Assembly: GCA_029718625.1 (NCBI GenBank)
Contig: CM056383.1
Span: 19,445,930-19,509,929, forward strand
Direction: 5' to 3'
Length of the DNA: 64,000 nucleotides
Source: Synaphobranchus kaupii
Lineage: Eukaryota > Chordata > Actinopteri > Anguilliformes > Synaphobranchidae
Shown: in pieces, positions 54,676-64,000 of the stretch
Numbering within the stretch: the stretch's first letter is position 1
Layout: each line of letters begins with the position of its first letter
Position numbers and translations under genes: made by a program
Notes under the pieces: generated by a model
What the model was told of the DNA's origin: nothing
What the model saw: the letters and a program-made list of their open reading frames with translations, nothing else
Database searches by the model: none

Positions 54676-55545
54676 CATGAAGTATGATAGGCTATTTACC
54701 TGACAATAATGAATAAACACATTGAAATGTGTGAACATGTAATCTGTAAGAATTCAGACAGAAGTATTATGATTGCATTCCGTTTTATTGATGTAGGAAG
54801 ATATCAACGGGCAGCCTTTACAAGGTAGCACAAAATGTACAAAGTTTAACAATTAATTTCTGCAGAATACAAAAATACACATCTCTGTGACCTCCATACT
54901 GTAATGGTTACCATGCATTTTACAATAAAAAGGCACAGAAAACAGTCACTTAATTGTCATAAAAATTACTACTTCACCACTGTTATCCAGCTATCTATAC
55001 AGGTGTACGTGTAATATTATATTCCAAAGGTGAAAACACATTAGTTAATTTCATCATATGCAATAAACACACTATATATATATAATTAAAATGAAAACTG
55101 TTGTAAACAGAATGTAAACACACAGACTCTCTTCTCTTTCACCTTGTTAAATGTGTTGTTCAAGATCAAAGATCCTCCCCAACAGTGAAACCAGGCAGTT
55201 TTTAGCTTTTTTTTAAGCAGCAATAATTCCTCATGAGTGACATTTGCCTGGGGCATACATAGCAGGTTAGGTAGTAGGTTTCTTGCCACGCACATTGCAC
55301 TTATCATTCTTTCCACTAGGGGGACTTACTCAGAAAACCCTTCTTCTTTGGGGTCATATGAGTATATGTCTGAGCTACACACAAGACACAATACGCAGCC
55401 AATATTAATGGCTGGCTCCAATTAGGGAGAGTAAGAGGCAGTACTAGAAATGTGATAAGCAAATTGTATATTGAGATTTAAAATGCACTATTCTGACAGA
55501 GCATATGGCACATGGACAAACCCGCACATGCACCCACATATGTGT

Positions 55546-55546
55546 A

Positions 55547-55582
<36 letters not shown>

Positions 55583-55583
55583 C
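55546..55583. repeat. (ACGC)n microsatellite
   Basis: About nine tandem ACGC tetranucleotides inside the presumed DGKH 3' UTR. Confidence 0.9.
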
Positions 55584-57308
55584 ACATACACAAGCGCACT
55601 AGCACACACACCACTCAAATCTTACATGCAATATTCAGGTAAGCTGTATATAAGATAATTTCCTGTACAAAGAAAGGTCCAGTGCAAGCAGATAAATTTT
55701 GACCCTATCATAGCTTGTTCTGAGGCCGTGACCATTGGCATGACCACGGTTAAACCAGATTGGACAATGACATGCTTGTTAAAGGCGCTGTATGATGCTC
55801 TGCCCCATTTACGAGCTCTACCACATTTACAAGTTAATGATGACAGTTCAAACATGGAAGACACCACATGAAGTTTGACATTCTTCCTCCCTGCATTCCA
55901 CTTTTAAAGCATCGCCCACATTGATGACATTTCAGAAGCACTGTCCTTTCAACTGAAGCCCAAAGAATGAGTGACATTACAATCTAAGTCAATGTATAAA
56001 TCTTTGGTTATGAATATACTGTAGCTATGAGCCCCGGCTGTGCAATATTTTGATAAATGCGCTAAGGGATCAAAAATTCATATTGTCAGTTTTTTTTTCT
56101 TCCCCCCTCCAGGAGGATCGAGCAAAGTGGGGCTGTTATTCCCATTTAATGAGATGTGATAGCTCAAGAGGGCCGTGAAGTTTAATTTTCACATGGATAT
56201 TGCCTTCTAATTTACAGTCGGATGCGGCGAGCAACATATGACAGGACAGGGTCCTGTTTTCTGAAGGCAGCCAGAGGAGAGGATTCAGAGAAACCCGGCC
56301 TTTGATCTGAGTGGAAATATCATAGGTTTCTCCCTCATGAAATGCTTCACGTTATTCATTTCAGACAGAACTGGATGTTTGAAATATAATCGGACTGCTT
56401 CAAAAGCCTGGCATAATGCATCTTGGAAAATGTGTCTATATCTGCCGACGGGTAGTTTGGATTGGTTGCACTTCCATTGATGTGTCTTAAATGCAGCATC
56501 CTCTCCTCTTTGCATTCTCAAACAAGCTTACACTCACACTTTCAGATCCATCAGTTCTTGATATTACACAGAACACAATGGGACAGGAAGCATACAGAAA
56601 TCAAGACAGCAGTTTTAGGGAAAATACAATATTAAATTTATGTATGTGTTTCAGAGCACTGGAATAGATTGGTCTGTTGAGCAGCTAAAACAGAGGATTT
56701 GCCTTGTAATAAAATAGCATAAAAAATTCAACCCAATAAAAAAAAGTTAAATTTTCATTAGTAACAATACTAAATCTGAAACAGCCTATACACTTGTATT
56801 CTGACACCCAAAAAAGTATTTTCTCTCAAAATAATAAAAAAAAAGCCTGAGATTCCCAGTAATAAAATTTTCTCTCCAAGTCTGATAGTGAGTAAATACG
56901 TGATTGTAGCCATGCAACTATTGCCTCAAAACAAATTACGCTTCCTCTTTCCTATTACTGCGAGTCTTACATTGCAATAAAAAACTAAATGGGCAGGATT
57001 TTCACTGTAAATATTTTTGTCTGAATATCTTTTTCGAAGCTTTTGAATGCTCATGTTGATATACACTATGCTTGCTTGCTGTGGTGCATTCAGAAGGACA
57101 TTTCAGTGCATGTTTCATATATTGAGCTGCCTGCAAGTAGCTATACTAGCTTCCGTACTTATAACTTCTAATCTGTTACTGCTTCCTTAATATTTGTTTT
57201 TGCCTCCAAATTCAGGCAATGTCTGTGCATAAAATAAGGTTATAGCACATTTATGGTTAATGGTGATGACACAGCGAAAATGTTGGTGTAAATTTAACAT
57301 TTAAAATT

Positions 57309-57457
57309 TAAACTGATTGCAAAGGTACACAGCAAAAACGCTGGTGTTCATTTAACACCCTCAGGTGTTTATATGAGTCCACGGACTCATATAAACACCT
57401 CAGGGTGTTAAATGTAGATCACCATTTTTGCTGTGACCTTTGCAATCAATTTAGTTT
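57309..57457. repeat. Near-perfect hairpin repeat (about 72-bp arms)
   Basis: The left arm (57309-57380) and right arm (57383-57457) are inverted copies meeting at GAGTCC-AC-GGACTC. They carry GGTGTT / AACACC blocks typical of small fish snapback MITEs. It lies within the likely DGKH 3' UTR, so the transcript would contain a long double-stranded stem. Confidence 0.85.
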
Positions 57458-57931
57458 ATTTCTCCTTTTGTTGTTTTACACACAGACAAGTGGAGTGGAG
57501 AAAAATAAGGTTAACTTCTGGATCACATGTAACAGTCTGTCTGCATATTCCTATTCAAAGGCCTCATACATACGGTATATTTATGGAAGGGTGATCTCTT
57601 TTATTTCCTTTCTTTTCATTTAAGTGTCTCATTAGCACCCTCTGGTGGATAACAACAAAGCAAACACCTGTCAAAATCCAAACAAACTACAAAGTGCATA
57701 AAAAGTTTGCAAAAAGTATTTTAAAAAACATTGCACCTATTGCATCTGATAAAAGCACAACTGGACTATTTTGCTGTCTGTACTAGGAAATATAGTCACT
57801 GTTGTCATGTTTAGCACACAATCTAGGAAGCTGGAACACTGGATCAACAGTGAGATATTGGAAGCATTTGGAACTACTAAAACATTTAATTCTACAGATA
57901 TTCTCCCTTAATGCCCACTTAATGTAACAGA

Positions 57932-57955
57932 CCCCCCCCCCCCCCCCCCCCCCCC
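57932..57955. repeat. Poly-C run
   Basis: An uninterrupted run of about 24 C on the plus strand (G on the DGKH sense strand). Its exact length may be affected by sequencing. Confidence 0.9.
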
Positions 57956-59100
57956 ACCTCATTATGTTTTCCACAGAAAAACATCCAAAGTTAAAGCTAT
58001 ATAGTCAAATAACTGAATTAAAATAACATTATATTGCACCTTTATCAAACAACACAGAGCATATCACTCACTAATATAAATTTTCTGGTGCACTGCACAG
58101 ATTCAAGTGTATGAGTTAGCAAACCTTAACATACACAAATATAGCATGCGTTGCCCCCACCATAGTTAAAAGGTGTCATATTATCACGTGTGAAATAAAT
58201 AAAATTACGGCACTTAACAACTAAGGGACACAGCTTATTGACACCAGAAAATGACGGAAAAAATCAACGCAAAAATATTTAAAAGGCTACTTAAAAGAGC
58301 AAGGGGCTACTTCAGTGGCAACAACCAGCATTGATATAAAACTTGCTCATGTGTTCTATATTTAAAAAACTAAATCAGAGATCATGCAATAAAATATACA
58401 CCCATGTCAAACAGGCACAGCATGCAGTTATTTCACTGGTTAAGAACAGGTTTTTCCCCTTTGGTCTACCGTGAATAGAGTCGACTGACGCTAGACCACA
58501 ATGCATCTCTTTCCTCCCGTTTCCCTGCCCCTGCATAATGCCGATTCATCTTTTGCAAAATACAATGCACCAAATGGCAATTGTGAAGTCACATACAAAA
58601 ACCCAGAGTATAGGCTAGAGAAGTCGCTGCTGTGCTTTAACGGTTTTTCTTGTGAGGGCCGAGGCAGCCTGCTACGGAGGTCGATATGCCGTCGATTTGT
58701 GGGCGGAAATGAAGGTTTTTTTGAAGTCGGAATATTGAAACATGGGGATGAGTGCAAAACACTGATCACTAGTAGTAAAGTGGTAGCAGACTCGACGTCG
58801 ATCAGCCTTGTAGCCGCGAAGCAGGTCGACAAATTGTTTGGGGGGTGTGAGGAGGTGCTATTGTGATTCTGCCGTGTGCTGAATGTAGACTGCGAAAATG
58901 CCTTTTTGTGAAAATCAAAAGCTTTTTTGAATTTTACCATCCTCTTCTTACGTTCTTTGGCACCAGTACCGTCTGAAACAGACCGTTTCCCATTCTCATT
59001 TAGGAAACAAAATGGTGGGAGACGTTTCATCATCCCTCTCCCTCCGTCAACTCTTGGGCGGGGTCGTACGGTGACCCGCAGCTACTCGCGTCCTTCCTTG

Positions 59101-59187
59101 TCACAGGTCAATGTAGGCGTTCTTGGCCAGCTCCTTAGTCCCCTGCAGAATTCTCTTCACATGACCCACCTTCGATATCCCCAGATC
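59101..59187 (-). CDS. dgkh: DGKH last coding exon (end of SAM domain)
   Basis: It encodes DLGISKVGHVKRILQGTKEL followed by AKNAYIDL and TGA. This completes the SAM fold that begins in the exon at 63793-63918, with an acceptor TGTTGTTAG and phase 0. The tail after the KEL helix differs from the mammalian ends I remember (serine/proline-rich), so the extreme C-terminus may be specific to fish or to an isoform. Confidence 0.92.
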   Translation of the reverse strand, partial: DLGISKVGHVKRILQGTKELAKNAYIDL

Positions 59188-59699
59188 CTAACAACAGAGG
59201 AGAATGGGTCGTCAAAGGCCGTAAGGCAAGCCCTGTCAAAGGTTACATTGAAAAGGCACGCTTCCTTTCCTCTCAGAGAGAGTGTGGGGGTTGCCGCGGC
59301 GCCACCGACAAAGTTCAGATTCAGCCGGGGTGCCATCCAACTGAGACACCTGTCGCTTGTCGCTGAGGCACATTTACAGGGACGAGCCAATGTGACACAG
59401 GTCTGGGTTGGACAAAATTAAAGGATTCACAGAGACAGATGTGTGGACAATACTGACCTGAGCACTGTGCTGCAGTGAACAACCACAGCTTTAAGACACA
59501 TTATGTAGCTTGGTGACTTCGTTCGGGTTTAACACCAAATGAAGTGTATAAATGTATAATGCATATGACTTATATCCTTGCATTGTTTTAAAAATACCCA
59601 AACATCTGACTTCCTTACATGTCCAAGTTTTAAATCTCCCTTTGAATTTAAACGTATATACACGTTTACTTTTATAGCCAAACAAACATGCATAATAAA

Positions 59700-60129
59700 T
59701 CAACTATAACATCAGTCTATATCACCTTATCAGTCATACTATTTGTATACATTTGATCAGAGTTCACACAAATAACAATTGGTTGTTATTAATTACCAGC
59801 ATTTTATATACCGGTACATAATATTGGAGGCCTGTGGGAATATCCTCATAATATTGTAAATATGATGTCGAGTATATGATGCTATTTCACTTATTTCAAA
59901 TAAATGGACAATAGGGCATTTTTACTGCATATATACATTTGATAAGGTTTGTTTACCAATTTACGTTAATATAAAACTGACATTGTATATAACAGTTGTG
60001 TGATCTCTGCCTTTACTTATTGTTTGCCGATGATACATTATCTTGTGTGCAATTAGAAGTGTAGTATTTTGGGATAATATGTATTCAAAGGGCTTTTCTG
60101 TGCGCTCCTTCTATAATTTTCAGTGATGA
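59700..60129. other. DGKH last intron, no recognised feature
   Basis: AT-rich intron without visible repeats or exons. Confidence 0.6.
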
Positions 60130-60131
60130 TA

Positions 60132-61307
60132 CAGTTGAAGTCGGATGTTTACATACACTTAGGTTGAAGCCATTCAAACTAATTTTTAACCACTCCACAG
60201 ATTTCATGTTAGCAAACTATAGTGTTGGCAAGTCAGTTAGGACATCTACTTTGTGCATGACACAAGTAATTTTTCCAGCAATTGTTTACAGACAGATTAT
60301 TTCACTTTTAATTCACTATATCACAATTCCAGTGGGTCAGAAGTTTACATACACTAAGTTGACTGTGCCTTTAAATTTTTAATATTTGGTCGCATATCCT
60401 TTGGCTTTGCCTGCCATAACTTCCTGATGTCTGTGACCCAACAACGTTAAAAGACTCTTGATATCTTATTTTCTGGTACTCTTACAAGTGATACTATAAC
60501 GCATTTGAATGGATCTCTATGGGAATTGGGGGGTGGGACTAAATTTAGCTGTAAATTATGCTGGAACCGTATGGAATACATGATTGGTAAAATGGCTGTA
60601 AGTCATCAAGGGTCTGACGTATCAAACAAGCCTCAAACCATCACTCTGCTGCCAGATATGCAGTAGATATGGATGGATCACTTTAAGGATTGTTTCTCCT
60701 GACAAATTTTCCTATTGAACTCTATGGAAAAATAAGTCAGGAGAAGAAACCCTTCAAGTTATCCATCCATATCTACTGTATTTCTGGCAGCAGAGTGATG
60801 ATTTAAGGCTTGTTTGATACCTCAGACCCGTGATGACTTACAGCCATTTAGCCAACTATGTGATCCATACTGTTCCAGTGTAATTTACAGCTAAATCTAG
60901 TCCCACCCCCCAATTCCCATAGAGATCCATTGAAATGCAGAGACATTATAGTATCGCTTGTACCAGAAAATAAGATATCAAGAGTCTTTTGATGTTGTTG
61001 GGTCACAGACATCAGGAAGTCATGGCATGCAAAGCCAAAGGATATGCAAACAAATATTAACAATTTAAAGGCACAGTCAACTTAGTGTAAGTAAACTTCT
61101 GACCCACTGGAATTGTGATATAGTGAATTGAAAGTTAAATAATCTGTCTGTAAACAATTGTTGGAAAAATTACTTGTGTCATGCACAAAGTAGATGTCCT
61201 AACTGACTTGCCAACACTATAGTTTGCTAACATGAAATCTGTGTAGTGGTTAAAAATGAGTTTTAATGACTTCAACCTAAGTGTATGTAAACATCCGACT
61301 TCAACTG
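60132..61307. mobile_element. Sleeping Beauty-type Tc1 snapback MITE, 1.18 kb
   Basis: Both ends carry the IR/DR structure of fish Sleeping Beauty-type elements. The outer repeat is CAGTTGAAGTCGGATGTTTA and the inner repeat at about 60340 is GGTCAGAAGTTTACATACAC. They are mirrored at 61080-61307 and flanked by TA. Instead of a transposase the interior is a second palindrome containing CCCATAGAGATCC arms around a hairpin centred near 60721. The entire 1.18 kb therefore folds back on itself. Confidence 0.92.
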
Positions 61308-61309
61308 TA

Positions 61310-63090
61310 TATTCAGCCTTCATAAAATAAACACTGTTACAGCAGGCCAGCACAAGGGACACATTGAATGCATGAGTGTGTTCAGGTGGATGAGAAGGAC
61401 AGAGGTCATAAAGGACAGGGACAAAACAGCGATACACTTACACAGTCCAAGTATTAAACTCTTATCTGTGTGCAACTCCAGCTATTGCTGAAATTTTCAA
61501 CGTCTGAAATGTTACTTTTATTAGGCCGGGGATCTCAAACTCCAGGACTGCAGCGTCTGCTGGCTTTTTTGAGTGGTTCAGTAGCAAAGTGTCAAATTTA
61601 AGTCCTGATTTAATCGTCCAGACACCTTAGACCTAAATTTGCTACCCCAGGACTGCAGTTTGAGATGCAGAGTCTGGATCATGTGTAGCTACGTTACAGG
61701 AAGCATTGATGGTATTCCCTCAGATTCCTCACTTAGCCTCACAGATGACCAGATTGTGAAAGTGTTTGCGATTTTTTAGAAGAAGTCACCATATATACAA
61801 TGACATGTATTTCCTATTATTCTATACAAATAGAATGAATCTGGTCAAAAATATAAAGACATATGAGTACTAATTTAATATGGTGGGTCTCCTGGAATTC
61901 AAGATAACTTAGGTATAACTTGTATAAGTATATGTTTTCACTGTATATAATATTCTTATGCTATACTTTTAATAGACAGGTGATCTTTCTGAATGACCGA
62001 TGGAATATATGACCCAGTTAAAAGGTGCTGTCAGGGAAGTGAAGTGTACTGTGGGATGGAAGGAGTGGGAATGTGACGTCTTTGTTTTCTAATCACAGAG
62101 AACTACAAATCCCATCATTCCCGTGGCGATATTGTAATTCATGAGTTCAATTTCCTGCCAACCTATTTTCTTGGTAAAACGTCCCATTTTTTCCACATTT
62201 GTTACAGGGCTGGGGCCAATTCCATTTAATTCACTCAACTTAGTAAATTCATTTAAAATCAAGCATTTCTCAATTTGTGAACCAAATTTAAATTTGGTAC
62301 CTTGTAGTGTAATTCTTTTCAATAACTATATTTTAGAATGTGAGGGTGTCAAGACTGGCTGGTTCTCTACTTACACCATTGCAAAAATCCCAGTCATGAC
62401 TACATGCAGTAGTGTATTCCAGATGCATTGGCCACATGGCAAGGTCTCAGTTTCACAGGGTGTATCAAAACAGTCCAGCCTCAGTAACTTTGTGTCATTG
62501 AGGCAAAGGTCTTTCACTCTTTCCTCACTAAACTGGAAGGGATCTCTGCTCTGTTCCTGAGAAATCCACCGCTTTCCTCAAAGCTGGAACATACGCCCGA
62601 CCCGCAAGGCTAGAACGAAATTCACTGGGCTTTACGACAGCATTTTTGCACAGGGGAAGCCAAGCAGAGCAGTGCAGAGTTGCAAACGGCAGCAAGCAGG
62701 GGAACAGACTGACAGACAAGAGAGAAACGAGAGACAACAGATCTCCAGACAAAACGCGAGGTTGGTTGATCTCGGCCGGTGTTCCTCAACTTGCAGACCA
62801 ACCTGAATAATGGCGACGTGTTGTGTTGGAAATAAACAAATAAATCTTGCAAATTCAGAACTCTGCCTTTTAAATACTATATATTTGTGGCACGCTGCAT
62901 GAATGGATGATATCTTTTCAATGGGGTACACTGGTATAAGAAAAAAAGCAACCTCCTGCAATATAAATGGTGTAAAACCCTGATAAGAAAAAATCAGTGC
63001 AGTCATTTTGCGAATGGAAGCCTGTACTGAATTTTCTTCATTGTGGCCCATGTGACACATGCTCGATGTGAGCGTGCGATTAGTATTATC
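61310..63090. other. DGKH last intron, no exon recognised
   Basis: It contains degenerate repeat-like pieces, for example TCAAACTCCAGGACTGCAG at 61537 (related to the minisatellite further right) and an AATTCATGAGTTCAATTTCC-type fish repeat near 62135. Open frames here are not protein-like. Confidence 0.5.
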
Positions 63091-63091
63091 C

Positions 63092-63700
63092 GAAGGTTGA
63101 GAACCACCGGTCTAGACGGTTAGGTTAAGAATGTCAAACTCCAGTCCAGGGGGGCCACAGTACTCTGCAGGCTTCTGTGATTTCCTTCCAACCAGCAACC
63201 GACAGGTTAGGCCTTGGAAAGAAGGTGCGTGTCCTAAATTACTTAGCCTTTAGCATTTAGCCAATCGCTAATTACACTTTAGTCCTAAAATATGCTGAAG
63301 GTTGAGAACCACCGGTCTAGACGGTTAGGGTAAGAATCTCAAACTCCAGTCCAGGGGCCCACAGTACTCTGCAGGCTTCTGTGATTTCCTTCCAACCAGC
63401 AACCGACAGGAAAGGCCTTGGAAAGAAGGTGCGTGTCCTAAATGACTTAGCCTTTAGCATTTAGCCAATCGCTAATTACGCTTTAGTCATAAAATATGCT
63501 GAAGGTTGAGAACCACCAGTCTAGACGGTTAGGGTAAGAATCTCAAACTCCAGTCCAGGGGGGCCACAGTACTCTGCAGGCTTCTGTGATTTCCTTCCAA
63601 CCAGCAACCGACAGGAAAGGCCTTGGAAAGAAGGTGCGTGTCCTAAATGACTTAGCCTTTAGCATTTAGCCAATCACTAATTAGGCTTTAGTGCTCAAAC
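63092..63700 (+). repeat. Minisatellite: three tandem units of about 205 bp
   Basis: Units start at 63092, 63298 and 63501 with GAAGGTTGAGAACCACC and each contain CAAACTCCAGTCCAGGGG, GGCTTCTGTGATTTCCTTCC and TTAGCCTTTAGCATTTAGCC. Divergence is a few percent. The array lies within 100 bp of the DGKH SAM exon donor. Confidence 0.95.
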
Positions 63701-63792
63701 ATGCCGAGAGGCGGCAGACGGCTGCGAGACCTCCGGGGCCTGGGGTTTGAGATCCCTGGGTTAGCGCGAGAGGGCTCAGCGTTGGCGTATAC

Positions 63793-63918
63793 CTTCAGGT
63801 CCCTCCTCTCCAGGTGCAGGAGCTCGGAGCCGCGGACGTCGTGGCGGACGAAGGTGCCCTTGTACTCCCCGAGGCCGAGCTGCTCCAGCCAGGCGGCCAC
63901 TTCCTCAGTGCCCCACCT
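63793..63918 (-). CDS. dgkh: DGKH (diacylglycerol kinase eta) SAM-domain exon
   Basis: It encodes 42 residues, [19 protein letters not shown] then [20 protein letters not shown] and DLK. This is the first part of the C-terminal SAM domain of type II diacylglycerol kinases (delta/eta). The acceptor is GTAGTTCAG, the donor AAG/GTATAC, both phase 0. Diacylglycerol kinases phosphorylate diacylglycerol to phosphatidic acid, and in this subfamily the SAM domain drives oligomerisation. The catalytic exons lie beyond the right end of the window. DGKH is preferred over DGKD because DGKH is the neighbour of AKAP11 in mammals, in the same orientation. Confidence 0.92.
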
Positions 63919-64000
63919 CTGAACTACACAGGTCAAGAGCACAAAGCCCCCTTCAGTGTACACACGCACCACAATCGAGCAGACAGGAGGGTGTCAGGCC

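Larger units (their letters stand above)
54784..59100 (-). terminator. dgkh: Probable long DGKH 3' UTR ending at a polyA signal
   Basis: From the DGKH stop down to an AATAAA on the minus strand at 54784-54789 there are about 4.3 kb. They are almost free of recognisable transposons, in sharp contrast to the flanking DNA. The stretch holds an (ACGC)n tract, a poly-C run and one near-perfect hairpin at 57309-57457. A minus-strand 180-codon frame at 58491-59033 has low-complexity, non-protein-like content and I treat it as chance within the UTR. That this is UTR is an inference from position. Confidence 0.5.

Noticed and set aside
58491..59033. Minus-strand 180-codon open frame just below the DGKH stop
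   Set aside because: Low-complexity serine/threonine/lysine content with no family resemblance; it lies in the likely 3' UTR and was judged a chance frame.
62089..62322. Minus-strand 77-codon frame in the DGKH intron as an exon
   Set aside because: No SAM or kinase similarity, and the DNA resembles a common fish repeat with AATTCATGAGTTCAATT blocks.
63092..63700. CRISPR-like array of three repeats
   Set aside because: The 205-bp units are contiguous without spacers, in a vertebrate intron: it is a minisatellite.

Overview
The window is nuclear DNA of a ray-finned (teleost) fish. It holds two vertebrate multi-exon genes, large AT-rich introns, many dinucleotide repeats, and a dense load of fish-type DNA transposons: Tc1/mariner including Sleeping Beauty-type termini, hAT, a probable piggyBac MITE, long-TIR elements, tRNA-derived SINEs and a non-LTR retrotransposon. 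I cannot name the species.

The main gene is AKAP11 (AKAP220) on the minus strand. I could assemble a complete 11-exon coding sequence, from the ATG at 36947 to the stop at 17224. It is dominated by one 4.5-kb exon at 23604-28068. All splice phases agree and the sum is 1,898 codons plus stop, close to the roughly 1,900 residues of mammalian AKAP11. A likely 5' untranslated exon lies at about 53.6 kb, which makes intron 1 about 16.6 kb long. That intron is packed with transposons.

The right part of the window holds the 3' end of DGKH (diacylglycerol kinase eta), also on the minus strand. The SAM-domain exon is at 63793-63918 and the last coding exon at 59101-59187. A repeat-poor 4.3-kb stretch reaching a polyA signal at 54784-54789 looks like its 3' UTR. 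The DGKH-AKAP11 order and orientation match the human 13q14 arrangement. The DGKH polyA signal and the AKAP11 first exon are only about 1.1 kb apart, and a 600-bp snapback repeat lies between them.

Region by region: 1-16.5 kb is the intergenic region downstream of AKAP11 (a Tc1 copy, chimeric Tc1/palindrome repeats, a piggyBac-like MITE, an inverted-repeat element at 8-9.5 kb, a possible solo LTR, a 1.95-kb GGGCCC-ended element). 16.5-37 kb is AKAP11, with intronic repeats. 37-53.6 kb is its first intron (MITEs, a long-TIR element with an ORF and 4-bp target duplication, a foldback, a hAT relic with a BED finger, a 5.4-kb composite element that carries a truncated non-LTR retrotransposon, and a nearly intact Tc1). 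54-64 kb is DGKH, with a Sleeping Beauty-type snapback and a minisatellite in its last intron.

The most interesting items are the composite inverted-repeat element with captured retrotransposon coding sequence (45.1-50.5 kb), the long-TIR element at 39.2-41.2 kb, a palindromic core shared between two kinds of Tc1 termini, and an unidentified candidate exon inside AKAP11 intron 2 that would splice in frame. All identifications come from reading the sequence and from memory of protein families; no database was searched.
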